Shown here: positions 36,685 through 48,433 of the stretch, piece by piece
How positions within the stretch are numbered: position 1 is the first letter of the stretch
How the letters are laid out: each line of letters starts with the position of its first letter
Assembly (NCBI GenBank): GCA_900073065.1
Contig: FJOG01000069.1
Location: forward strand, 124,001-188,000
Origin: Phialocephala subalpina
Lineage: Eukaryota; Ascomycota; Leotiomycetes; Helotiales; Mollisiaceae
Reading direction: 5' to 3'
Length of the DNA stretch: 64,000 nt
Made by a program: the position numbers and the translations under genes
Notes under the pieces: generated by a model
The model's database searches: none
What the model was told of the DNA's origin: nothing
Seen by the model: only the letters and a program-made list of their open reading frames with translations

Positions 36685-38473
36685 TCAAAGAGAAGCTCTG
36701 GGTGCGCCTGAAACCGTCTGCTCAAAAGCCTTTACGACGTCATGCTCGTGCAACCAAGTGGTATTGGAACCCTTTCCTGCCCTAGCCCTTAACTCTTCAT
36801 CCGTCTCCGGTATCCCACTTAAGATCCTCGCAGCTTTGGCCTTGTTCGCTGCAAGCACAAGGTTAAGCAATCGATCAGCATGAGGCTTGCGAGTAGCTTC
36901 GTACAGCATCAACGCTTTGCCGATTTGTTCTGCAGATGGCTTGCGTTCTGCTGTTATTGGGAAAACGGATAGGAGAGCTAGGGACAAAGCATAAGCGTCG
37001 TCGATGGCCAGTGAACCCCCTGTTGCAAACGCTCCACCATGAGCATGTGCAGCATCGCCTATCAATGTCGCACGATCACCAAAGACCCATGTCGGAAGGG
37101 TGGATGCGCATCCGAAGTTTGGGTAGTATCGAATTGAGGGTGTCACGTCCGCAAGTGCTTTGACAACAGGGTTCCAGTCCTGCGCAGAAATTAGCAGTTG
37201 ATTATTTTGGGTTTATTGCTTTTTTGCCTACAGCATATTNNNNNNNNNNNNNNNNNNNNNNNNNNNNNNNNNNNNNNNNNNNNNNNNNNNNNNNNNNNNN
37301 NNNNNNNNNNNNNNNNNNNNNNNNNNNNNNNNNNNNNNNNNNNNNNNNNNNNNNNNNNNNNNNNNNNNNNNNNNNNNNNNNNNNNNNNNNNNNNNNNNNN
37401 NNNNNNNNNNNNNNNNNNNNNNNNNNNNNNNNNNNNNNNNNNNNNNNNNNNNNNNNNNNNNNNNNNNNNNNNNNNNNNNNNNNNNNNNNNNNNNNNNNNN
37501 NNNNNNNNNNNNNNNNNNNNNNNNNNNNNNNNNNNNNNNNNNNNNNNNNNNNNNNNNNNNNNNNNNNNNNNNNNNNNNNNNNNNNNNNNNNNNNNNNNNN
37601 NNNNNNNNNNNNNNNNNNNNNNNNNNNNNTTCTCCTTCAGCAGTTTGACATCAGCTTCTTCATCCCAAAAGACATCTTTGAACTTTGCATTCGGGTCTGA
37701 GGGGTCTGAGTAGATTCCTCCTACGACGGTGTAGGCATTCTTTCCTAGGCGGGATGCGAAGAAATTGGTGTCTGGGCCCCACCAATGGGTAGAGTCTGGT
37801 GGGAGATTTAGGATTGAATCCGTCAGAGAAGCATCGAATATGGCTCGGAAAGCAGTCTGTCCACTCCATTTGAGCTGAAAGTCTGGATTGAAAGCTGTTC
37901 TGACTCCCTGGATTCGACTGTTAGACATGTTCTCCAACATCATGAGGAAGAACGTACAGAACGGAGACCATCAGCACCAATCAAAACATCTGCGGTCACA
38001 ACTGTCCCATCTGAAAACTCTAGTTTTACTCCATTTTGAGCATCTGCTGCTGCAGAGACCAGCTTCTTGCCAAGATAAACAATGTCACGTGGCACATTAT
38101 CAAGCAATGCTTGATGGAGATGTGCTCGGTGATATCGAGCTGTACGATGCAGATGCTCCGATACATCTTCATGAACATCCTCGCCGATAATTTCATTCGT
38201 TTTCCAGTGTCGGTAGATCATAGGTATCTTTGATGGACCACGAAATGCCACCTCATCGTCGATGACATTGTCTAGTCCTAGTCTCTGCAAAGTTCGGAGG
38301 CCGTTGGGACCAAGAGCTATGCTTGCACCGATCTCCTTCAAATCAGATGCTTTTTCATATAATGTAACGTCTATATTGGGATGCTTTCGAAGAGCGATTG
38401 CTGCCGTAAGACCTGCGATGCCAGCTCCAACGATGGCCACTTGCAGAGGGAGCAACTCCGATTCGCCAGCCAT
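36685..38473 (-). CDS. FAD-dependent monooxygenase (salicylate hydroxylase-like)
   Basis: Group A flavoprotein aromatic hydroxylase family. Exon 1 (38473-37958) starts MAGESELLPLQVAIVGAGIAG, giving the GxGxxG dinucleotide fold, and ends at the DG motif ADVLIGADGLRS. Exon 2 starts at 37907 (GVRTAFNPDFQLKWSGQTAF) and enters the 390-N gap at 37630 after KLLKE. Exon 3 (37179-36685) begins DWNPVVKALADVTPS and contains the FAD-ribityl motif FGDRATLIGDAAHAHGG. Splice sites flanking the gap are consistent with an intron lying mostly in the unsequenced part, so only a few residues are probably missing. Total near 430 residues, usual for the family. Substrate unknown. Confidence 0.85.
37240..37629. other. 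Assembly gap (390 N)
   Basis: Unresolved bases inside the FAD monooxygenase gene, between its second and third exons. Confidence 1.
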
Positions 38474-39093
38474 GATCAAGGGAAGAGACTTTAGATACAA
38501 TAGAAAGATAAACGGATGATTTGAAGAGAAGTTGTGTAAAAGCAAGCAAGTGGCATGGATATATGCTTCTGATTAGGTCCCTGTCACTCATTGGTGCATG
38601 GTAGGCGATTGATCGGCTCGCGAGTTTATCTGAACTTTCATGTCTGCCACATTAACCCACTGGCTCACCTCGTGGGTTTATGAATTGTAACTTTGTTGGC
38701 AGGTTGATCAAGCTTGGCGTAGTAATCAAGCATGAAATGCATGGCGAAACATTCGAGGAAAGCACGCAACTCATCACATGATTATACCCCTCTTCGGAAA
38801 ACGACTCGATTGGATTGACGTATTTCTCGACGCGGAAGTAGTTTCTTAGATGTGTATATTTTGAAAGTGGACCTTGTTCAAAGCCTTAAAGCTGAGCAGT
38901 CAAGTTCCTCGTGTTGGACCGAACCCCGATGACAATGGAATGGATACTAATTGCGTGACCTCCTTTCCTGGATTGAATTTGGTAATTGCCCCTTGCTGCT
39001 CTTGGCATTCTCAACCCTATCAAGTACTTATGGCGCTCTGAGACAAGCATATCTTGGTCGCCGAGTAGCACATCCCGCCCGCATTTCTTCGCA
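38474..39093. other. intergenic, divergent promoter region
   Basis: About 620 bp between the start codons of the FAD monooxygenase (-) and the MFS transporter (+). It probably holds both promoters. No gene or repeat seen. Confidence 0.5.
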
Positions 39094-41108
39094 ATGTCTT
39101 CCAGATCTGATATCGCGACAGAATCATCTGGCGACAGCGGCCTTGGAAAGAACGAGGGTAAGCTTGCGGCTTCCGCTTCTGTTACTTCCGTTCCTGCTCT
39201 ACGAGTTCCAAAGGTTCCTACCCAGTATGCCGACGAATCATACAAGCTCTTCTCCCAAATCCAAGTTGACGATCCAACACCCGAGGAGGCAAGGAAGATT
39301 CGAAACAAATGCATCAAATGGATTCTGCCGTTCATCTGTATTGGGTACCATGTGATGTACGTCGATAAACAAACAGTAAGTTAAATGGCGTCGGAGAGAA
39401 AACGCACTTCATTAATGGCTCCAAGCTGGGAAGTTCTGCAATTTTGGGGATACTCAAGGACGCAAAGCTCAACAACAACCAATACAATTGGCTTTCTGTC
39501 AGTTCATCCCGTCCCAGCTTTGCAAGGATGGCGCTGACTTTTCTCAGAGTATTTTCTACCTTGGCTATCTTTTGGCAGAGTGGCCTCAGAACTGGGCTCT
39601 TCAGCGCTTCCCTGTTGGAAAGTGGCTGGCACTGAACCTCACAATCTGGTAGGCATCCGTGAGACCTAGACCGCATCAAATCACTAATGATTCAAGGTCC
39701 GGCTTTCTGTACCTTCATGCAGCTTGCCACAACTTCGCAGGACTTTTCGTAATCCGATTTCTCCTCGGGATCGCGGAGGCTTGTGTAGTTCCGTCCTTTC
39801 TCCTGATTCTCTCCATGTTCTTCACGTATGATGAACAAGCGGTGCTCATGCCTTGCATGTGGGCCATTGGAAACTCTAGTCCGATCACATCTGGTCTTCT
39901 CTCGTACGGTGTCTTATTCATTAAGACCAGATCATTCGCTCCTTGGAAATGGTTTATGAGTAGGTAATCTTCTCACCAAAGCAAGCAGCGCTGAGATGAT
40001 ATAGTAATCACCGCAACCTTGACACTAGCACTTGCTGCTGCCGTTTACTTTTGGTTCCCAGATAGCCCCTTGTCAGCACATTTCTTATCTCCGAAAGAGC
40101 GAGCACAAGCAATCCTTCGAATCAAGGGAAACCATTCGGGGATCGAGCAGAAGCGATTCAAGAAACACCAGTAGGTCTTGGGAAATTGTCACATTGAGTT
40201 GAGAGCAACAGCTGAAAGGTACTAGATTCATTGAAGCGTTGAAAGATCCCAAGACATGGATGTTCTTCCTCCACGCCTGGTCTCAGGAGATGGCAAATGG
40301 CTTGACCAACCAGTACTCCTTGATCATCAACTCGTTTGGTTTCACAGTTTTGCAGACGACCCTTTTGGGGTGTGTGAACGGGATCACTGCACTGGTGTCC
40401 CTCGGTGTCGCGGCTTGGTTTTTGGCCTATACCAAAGTTCGTGGCCCATTGTCCCACCTCTGTGCGATAGACTAACAACCCTAGAACACAAGAGGGTGGT
40501 TATCCTCGGCATCTTATATCCTTCCCACAATCTCTTCAATTCTGCTCTTGAGTAAGCCAGGCACTACCCCACTTCACAACGAGTCTAACGTCGTACAGCC
40601 CTCCCGTGGTCGAACAGGTGGGGATTGATCACAGCGATCTGGATTAGAGCACCAGGTGGCATTCCATATGCCGTGGTCATGATCTGGGCGGCAAACTGTT
40701 CGGCAGGCCACACCAAGAAGACAACGGTCATCGCCCTCTATCATGTTGGATACGGTCTTGGAAACATTTTGTCCCCGCAGCTCTTCCAGCCACAATACAA
40801 AGTAAATTTCTCGAACCCAAAATCATTCTTAACTTCGCTAACCAGTCTAGCCACGTTACTACGTGACATGGGGAGTCATCCTTGGAGTTGCGAATGTGTT
40901 TCCCGCCCTTTTGGTACTTTACACTCGTTATTACCTCAATAAAGAGAACAAACGTCGCGATGCTCTCGTTGCTTCGGGGAAGGATATCCAGGGTACGGGA
41001 GTGGTCGAGTCCTCGGATGGCGAAGGACATCTTGTTGACCATGTGGTGGACAACAACCAGCTAGATTTGACTGACCGTGAGAACTTGAGGTTCCGATATG
41101 TTTTGTGA
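39094..41108 (+). CDS. MFS transporter, anion:cation symporter (DAL5/allantoate permease-like)
   Basis: Nine exons (39094-39375, 39426-39497, 39548-39648, 39697-39959, 40005-40170, 40226-40436, 40485-40551, 40599-40801, 40851-41108) join in frame to 540 residues. Family features: the cytosolic N-terminus ending RNKCIKWILPFICIGYHVMY, NNNQYNWLSSIFYLGYLLAE, WPQNWALQRFPVGKWL, FLLGIAEACVVPSFLLILSM, and the second-half SFGFTVLQTTLLGCVNG. About 12 membrane helices. DAL5-type carriers move small carboxylates or vitamins; in secondary-metabolite loci they may export or import intermediates. The high number of short introns is typical of this family in ascomycetes. Divergent from the FAD monooxygenase. 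Confidence 0.9.
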
Positions 41109-41731
41109 GGGGAGTATGCCTGGCTGAATTGGTTGCTCGTGGTCTCTGGGCATTGAATTGCTGCAGGCTGCAGGGGACTTCTTGAATGAGAATTTGTTGG
41201 CTCGCTAAAGCCCCTTTTCAAACCAGAAACTGCACTGCTCACTCTAGCATTGACCCATAGAAAGAAAGAACAGTAAGAATATAAGACAAAAAGAATTGAA
41301 TCGCGAGGACATTTGCACGATGGGACAAATTCATCATTGGGATCAAGTCTTTATCTCCTGCGGTGAGCAGAATATGCGAAAAGGAGAAAGCTATTTCAAC
41401 TTTCAATGATCCTCGGTCATTCTTTCCGACCGCACCCTCCATGGCTTGCATTGCGGCAATACTCCCTTTCCTTTGGATGTCGCCTGATGTGAAAGAAATT
41501 CAGAATGTTCTCTATAGGGATGATTAGAATGCGGTCTGATTGAAGGTAGGAATGACTTGCGAATGAAGTATGCTTTTAGATTTTACTTACAGCCCGTTAT
41601 CACCGAATCGTCCATTTTCCTAAAATGCTATCCGACCCAGAGTTTTGATTCCCCAGCCTTATTGGGATATTCCGAATCCGGAATCGGTAGGCATTGATGT
41701 GTATCTCGACGACTACAAGCCCGAACGTCAC
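41109..41731. other. intergenic
   Basis: 3' flanks of two convergent genes. No gene recognised. Confidence 0.5.
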
Positions 41732-42708
41732 CTAAGAGGAAGAAGATGTCTCTCTGGGATGAACAAGCTTGATGCACCACTTTCTCCCTGGACCAGTCGC
41801 AAATTCGGCAACGGTAGTGCTGAGCACATCAACTATCCTGGCTATGCTCGACGGCGCTCGGACCGAAGTAGCACTCTCCTTACTCAGAACCAGATCCGTG
41901 CACCATGAATTTAGGGCTGCAGCGCCATAAGAGTCGTACATCCTCACGGTCTGTCCCGGATGCCAGTCTACCGCTTTCTTAATGCAGATGGCGACAATAA
42001 AGAGGTGGACGTTTGGGAATACCTCCTTTAAGAGGAACTCTCTCACAGACATATTGTGTCCGCTGGTCATTAAATGGATGCTTCCGATGGCTACCATCAG
42101 AACTCGTAACCACCCTCCGCTCGATCGGATCAGGAGTGTATCGACAAACGGATTGAAGTAAGTCTTTGGTGGATGATCTCCAATGTACTTTCCTTTTCCA
42201 CCAAACATCAAGCTGTATTTCTTCAGGGCTCTCTCTCTCGAACGGCGACAAACATGTAACGACGCGGGGACCTTGGCTGCACTGTACCATCCTTTCTCGT
42301 TCTTGCAAATATTGATTGGAACACATCTTGGTTCGTCGCACGCGTCATCCCATATCTGGTCTTGCAGCTCTGGAGGTAGCGATCCGAAGCATGAGAAGTT
42401 GTTATGGATGCTTGTAAACGATGAGTGGCCCTCGCCAGGTGCCAATGAACTCTCCGTTCCATTCTGGGTGTGTACAAGCATGGACACCACTTCATGCCCG
42501 ATTAGGCCTCGAACCTGGGTGCTTTCGGTACCTTCGATGCTATCGATGCGCTCAAGGTTGTTGATGGTCTCGGTGCACTTGGCTTTCTCGACATGTAACA
42601 CTCCTGTATACAACCTGGTGTATGTCAGTCCTTAAGGATTCAAAGAGTAGGACGGAAAGCCTGGAATAAGTTAGGAACATACTCGTGTCTAAGTCCTTTG
42701 GACATCAT
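41732..42708 (-). CDS. 2EXR-domain protein
   Basis: Two exons (42708-42683 and 42614-41732) give 302 residues beginning MMSKGLRHELYTGVLHVEKA. Near residue 85 the sequence FGSLPPELQDQIWDDACDEP and the following PINICKNEKG match the 2EXR signature (F-x-LP-E-R-x-IW) that is common in Leotiomycete and other fungal hypothetical proteins. LHVCRRSRERALKKYSL and the FNPFVDTLLI block are the usual downstream parts of the domain. Molecular function is unknown for the family. The C-terminus is Ser-rich. It sits in the putative cluster but the family is abundant genome-wide, so linkage may be accidental. Confidence 0.75.
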
Positions 42709-43581
42709 GAGCACTAAGTAAGAGTTGATGTACTGCTAAGGTGAGATTGGATTGGAGACGCGAAGGTTTTGGCGATGCGAAGGTTTAGCGAAAGGAAGGC
42801 AAATTGAGATGGAAGCAGTGAATCGTCTCTTAAAACGAAGAGAAGAGCCCTTTTTAATAGCGCCGCGAAGAGAGGTGTGGAAAGGGCTTGAGTAATGAGC
42901 TTTGGGCGGATCCACCAGCTTTTGTGATGGAGCTGTTGGATTGCTCAAAAATACGGGAGAAGATCATTTTATCGCGTTTTGAGCTCGCGTTCGCGCTCGA
43001 ATACGAACATGTCATATATATGAATGGGCAAGTAATCCAGATACTGTAATAGACAAGAGGTTGTTTGACTGAGAAGTGAAATTGTATTCAATCCCTTTGC
43101 GACTGATCATGACAGAAGTCTGGAGATTGAGAACCCAGTACACTATATATTGCTAGGTTTGCATCATCTCGAATTCTCTGGTGTGTATCGCCGCCACACA
43201 TAACTCGAAAAGGGGTTGCAGAATGGTATCAAAGACTGCCCAATAGTCAACACAACTCCCCAAGATTAAAGATGAACAACTAAGATAACAGAAAGAACCC
43301 AGGAAACTCCAATGAAAGACCACATTTCGCACGCTAGCCCGTGTGGGAGTTGTTCCTTGCATAACACCCACGAGTTTGAAAAGAAAAGTTTCGGTGATGG
43401 AAGCATTGTTAAATGACAAGTAGAATAGAGGAATGCAGCCAGTTGCCTCACTGTTATGGAGCCTTGGAATGTGTCGGGACGTCTCAGCATGATTCGTTGT
43501 TTTGATGCCAGTGGAGAAAGAGAGATCGTGTTTTCGTGAGCATGTTTCCAAAACGAGAGTCCTTTGCAGCGTTGCATAAGC
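42709..43581. other. intergenic, no gene recognised
   Basis: Upstream region of the 2EXR gene and 3' flank of the next uncertain gene. Open frames on the minus strand at 43153-43577 overlap each other and show no family. Confidence 0.4.
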
Positions 43582-44450
43582 CTAGACTACCAAATGTGCC
43601 ATATAGCTACACTCAAAGAAGTACAAGTTTGGAAATGCTCCAAATTCTGGCGTTGAACTTCGTACCCATTCCCCGAATGTAAGAGGTGTGATTTCGTTGA
43701 GGGATTTGCTCGAGAGGGTGCTGGGTGAAGCAATCAATTCTGCGGGACTGCTTTCAAGAAATATTGGTGTGAATTGAATCGTCGAGGAGGATCGTAGTGT
43801 ATTCGTGTGTGTTTCAACAGCCTCAACTAAAGCTTTCTCGATCTCCTGACCTTGGCTAGACTTTGTTGGCCCTCCTCCTCTCAAGAACAATCGTTGGACG
43901 GACAAGATCATGAAGTTTTACTCCATGTAGCATCTCAGCCTGTCTAAGCCTCCGCAATTGTCCTCTCAAGACTGGAAATTTGATAACGATGCCCCAGTCA
44001 CTGAACATTCGTAGACTGACATCGGCAGAAGCTTGTCCTTGTGACGAGAGGGGGGTAGATTGCTGCCGTGGCGGTGAGATGTAGAAGGGATAGAAGATAT
44101 TCGGCAGGTCGAGTCGAGCTTGGGGACTTCGAAATCCAATGGATGAGAATGCGAAGTCGAGTGGATGGTTTCGGAATTGGGAGCGAGGGAAGGAAGGTGG
44201 CTGGCTGCTAGGAACCTGCTGTTGTCAGAATTGTAGAATTGATGACATCATACCTTGGAGTAGCCCTAAGCCCCAGAGTCTGCAGATTCTTGTTTGGGCT
44301 GTGGATTGAGAGATATTGATTGATTTCGAAGTTAACGTTGTTCATTGATGCCCAGAAACCAGCCCCGTCGGAACAGCTGTTCTTCCGGCCGAAGCACAAC
44401 AACCACGACTCTTCAAATGCTAACACCACACGCCAGAACAGGCTCACTCA
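43582..44450 (-). CDS. Hypothetical protein, exon structure unresolved
   Basis: The minus strand shows three coding-like pieces: NFEINQYLSIHSPNKNLQTL (near 44330), RSQFRNHPLDFAFSSIGFRS with PQARLDLPNIFYPFYISPP (44180-44060), continuing to MFSDWGIVIKFPVLRGQLRR (near 43990), and EIEKALVEAVETHTNTLRSS ending at 43582. The pieces are in different frames and probably joined by small introns that I could not place with certainty. No family recognised. Confidence 0.3.
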
Positions 44451-45141
44451 TTCACTCTAGCTCAAGCATGTTATAAATGATCTATTGTATATCTTACGAG
44501 AGGTTGATGGCGCAAGACTAAGTCCCAACCTAAAACACCTTCCTGCGAAACAAAACATCGCTTTCTAACACCGCTTCGAAATCGTCCCAATTCGAGCAGA
44601 GAAACTCCTGCAAAGCTTCGACAATCGTAGCCTCTTATGCCTCTCAACATCAATCCTCCGAAACATCCCGGTTTTCTACCTGCCTTGCACTCTCGTCCAG
44701 AAATAAGAGGTAGGGTTCGAGATTGGCGTGGGACACAAAAGGGAGTAGTTCACGGCGTTTGCCTTTTGCGAGGGAAGACAAAGCGTGGGAAGGCTACATC
44801 AAGAGATTGAGGAAGGAAAGTTGGGAGAAGTATTGCAAGGATTGTTGAGCATATTAATGTCGAATCGCACATCGCAGTTCTGATCTCGATTGATTTAGTG
44901 GATTATTCGAGAAACTGGGGACATGTGACCGTCAATTGTATGCCTTTTCTGCTACTTGCTATACCGTTCTGCGTACACTTGCCAACCGAAGCTATCTTGT
45001 GTGCTGATTGAATGTCTTTTGAGTTCGCGGGAATCAGAGAAGCCAGTTACACATTCACACTCGGATCCTATGTATACCCAGACCATGGTTGAACGGGAGC
45101 CGCCTTGCTGGCTGCCACCTGAGTGTTCAAAGCATACTCCC
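44451..45141. other. intergenic
   Basis: No gene recognised. It is the 3' flank of the P450 gene ending at 45142. Confidence 0.5.
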
Positions 45142-46892
45142 TTATGCCGGTGTCAGAGAGACTAATGTTCCATACTTCGAGTAAGCCACCAGTGTGTAGA
45201 GCTCAGTCCATGGCTTTGCATCGCGGGCTTCAATGCTCACGAATTTCTGAAGGAGCCTGACTGTGAGGTACGATGCTTCTGTCAAAGCAAATTGCTCTGT
45301 TTATGTTAGCACGCATGACAGCAGTATTATCGAAACACTCACGACCAAGACAAATCCTGGGCCCTCCATTGAACGGCAAGAACTCCTTTTCGTAAGTCAG
45401 CATATGTCGGCCGAATTTACTCAACCACTTACCCATCCCAATTTCAATTCTTCCCATCTCTCAGGCCTGTAATCCTCTGTCTTTTCTCCAAAGAATTCTT
45501 CCCGTCTATGCATAGAATACACACTGTAGTAGACATGCGTCCCCTTCTTCACGAACATTGGCGACTGACCATCACTTCCTCCGCCAAGTGGCAATACCGT
45601 GTCGGATATCGCCTCTCTTGTGTTGGCAGGAACGACAGGTCGGAGTCGAAGCGCTTTCAGGTCAGTAATCCTGTGTCTCTCTTAGGCCTAGAAGACATAC
45701 ACTCATTAAGACAGTATTTCAAATACTTCAGGTCCTTCAACTCCTCATAACTCGGCTCCCGTCCTCCAAGACCGGCTACCTCTTCTCTCAGCTTCGCATA
45801 GATTTCAGGATTCCGAGCGAGTTCGAAGAACATATTACTCAGGAGACTAGCCGTGGTGTCTCTACCTGCTAATAGAACATTCAGAATCTGATCTCGCAAC
45901 TCCTGTCGATCACCAGTCTCTTTTGCTAACTCATGAAGGAAGATGTACTGGGAGCTCTCTTCTGCGTCAGAGGCTTTTGATGAGGTGCGGAGAGCGAGTG
46001 CTTCGTCGACAAAGCGGTCGATGTAGGCAAAAGCTCGCTTTTGTGATTGGACGGCCTGGGCATTGTAGCGAAGCTTGGAAAGGGCGCCGAGGCGGATGTT
46101 ATGTACGATGTCAAGGCAGGAGCTGTCATTTTCCCGGTCAGCATCGCTTTTACTCCCACCTTCTCGCCAGACATATGAAGAGAAAACATACTAGGTATAT
46201 GAGTCTACGAACTCGGCATCTGTGGCATCCGCAGATGCTGGCTTTGATGTCTCGACCAGCTTCATACTCTTAAGGGTCCCAACCGAGTGCCCGAACAGGA
46301 ACTCGGTCGCGGTATCCATCGTGAATGCGAAGAAAAGTTTCTGCAAATCCACGGTAGAGCCATCTTTGGGAATTGCTTTCATAAGTTGTTCAAAATGGGA
46401 CTCCATGAAGGGAAGGTGGCTGGCCATGTTATGTCTTGCAAAGCTCGGCCTCAGGACTGCCCTCGAATGACTCCAAAGACTCCCATCGGTGGTGAAGATG
46501 CCTTTGCCAAAGAGGGGAACCATGGCATCTACTCTGAAGCTCGAGAGTTTGAAGTCCTCAAAACCTACAGCGAGGATTTGCTTGATGTTCGCAGGATCGG
46601 TGGTGTGGATGGTGGGATAGTGCAAGTGCTTCGCCGCAAATGTTGACCCGTACAATTTGAAACGTTCGTGAGTGCCTTCGAGATAGCGATCGTTCTTGGC
46701 ATTTTGTAGTGTTTTCCAGACGAAATCGAAGGCGAGGAATGGATCTCTCAGTGGTACTCTACATCGTGGTTCCTTGCACCCGTTTCTTCTCGCAAACGCA
46801 CGTCTGGACACGTAAACCTGGACGCGCGTGAAGAATGTGTAGGCGACGACAAGACCGAGTACAATTACTAGCGTACTGAGATGAATGAACAT
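45142..46892 (-). CDS. Cytochrome P450 (CYP52/CYP539-like)
   Basis: Five exons (46892-46192, 46122-45701, 45653-45433, 45385-45343, 45296-45142) give 513 residues. The ATG at 46892 begins a membrane anchor (MFIHLSTLVIVLGLVVAYTF). Motifs: KGIFTTDGSLWSHSRAVLRP, VLLAGRDTTASLLS (I-helix), NESLRLRPVVP (ExxR), DYRPERW, and [20 protein letters not shown] with heme Cys460. The C-terminus SKYGTLVSLTPA is intact. The 43-nt heme exon and the T|CG split at NESLR show that a simple reading of open frames would miss half the catalytic domain. Same length and heme position as the P450 at 33.8 kb, so the two are related members of one group. Divergent from the NRPS-like gene. Confidence 0.9.
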
Positions 46893-48433
46893 GTTGGACA
46901 AAGAGGTCGTCGCCAAATATTGCTCAAAGTCGTATAGGTGGTGTTGAGAATGGGCGTTTGCAGGTTAATAACGAGCGCACATACTCTTATAGGGCATCGA
47001 ACTTTCCTCCACGCGTCTTGAGTCTATTTCGAGTCAATACTTGAAGCTCAAAAGTTGTTGTCACACCTCTGTCATGTCCAAGGTTGAGTTGGTTCAGCGG
47101 TACCTTAAGTTTGCATAAATGTCCGTAGGGCAGGAGCGCAGGATATTACTCTGCGGTAAGCTATACGTTCCTGCCTTATCGAAGGTTACAATCAGTGATT
47201 TCGCGACTCCGACCTTCTATCAGGCCACAACATTCCTCAAAATGGAAGTAAACCTTTTCAGGTTCGCGATGACCCTAGTGCAAAGTTGAACACTCGATGT
47301 GTATTCTAGGCGTCATTAAAAATTAGTTATGACGTATACATCACCATGTTTGGTAACACTACTACCGGTCTTTCAGTTGAAACAGATGTTTCGGAACCAC
47401 ACATAAGAGGGAAGGATTGTCTATGGTCACGATGTCTATTTATAGGGAAACGAGAACGTTTTCTAAAGGTTAAGTCTGCTATCTTTGGTATGTTCCTTCT
47501 CCTCTCTCAAAGTCGAAGCCTTGTTTCTATTTTTATAGAGCTGGGTCGTAGGTTCTTGCCACTCAAGGAAGCTCCTGACGCGGGTCGAGAGTTTCGTTAA
47601 CACAGTCCTTCAAACCGGGTTCAAGTGAATTTCGGACTCAACTCACCTATTAAGAACGCTGTACAATATGCGGCCCGGCCCAGGATTCTGGGCCCCGGGT
47701 CGTTATTTAGCCTACATGCAGGTTGTCGCTTACAGCGTGAAATCCAATTCCAGTAGCTGTCATCCCCTCGTTACCGAATTTTGATCCAGATCGCGGATCT
47801 TTCCAGATGTAGCCTTTATTTAATGTAGTAATACGGCCCCAAAAACTAGGACTTCGGGGATCCTCCAATGTTCTGGTCATCTGATTGGACGGATATGGGC
47901 ATCTTACGACGACTGTCGAACTACTCGTTCCATACGAAAATATGAAGCTAGATAAACGAGTGCGAAGCTAATCTGGATGTCACGTTTGCACATGACTCAA
48001 AATAGACCTATTTTACCATTGGCCAGTTTTGTTGCAAGTGCCGCGTGTCGCTCCTAGAGTCGGTTTGCTCTTTCCGTATTATGCGGGTATCATGCGAGGA
48101 TTAAAGAGGAATAAGGCGTAGAGATCAGGGCTAAGGCTTAAGAAGGCGTCAAGGGCACTAAGTTAAGCGATTGTGTATACCTTTAGAGTTTCCTTATGGA
48201 AACCTTTCTTTTTGAGAAACAATTTATCTTCTAAATGGAGTAATTGACCTGCTCGTTCCTCCTACACCTTGATACTTATATCACAACATCCCACTTCGAG
48301 ACTGCAAGACTCTTGAACGTCACCTCGGAAAGGCCGGCAAAAGTAGTGTTTGTATTAATTCGAGGCATCGAACAGTAAGGGGCGCCCCAATATTTTGATT
48401 GTGTGAACTACAAAAGCTGACTTTGAGAGAACT
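46893..48433. other. intergenic between divergent P450 and NRPS-like genes
   Basis: About 1.54 kb with no convincing gene (an 84-residue frame at 47346-47600 lacks support). It should carry both promoters. A short GC palindrome lies near 47676-47700 (CGGCCCAGGATTCTGGGCCC). Confidence 0.5.

Noticed and set aside
37198..37713. Open frames running through the N gap
   Set aside because: They consist mostly of unknown bases and have no evidential value.
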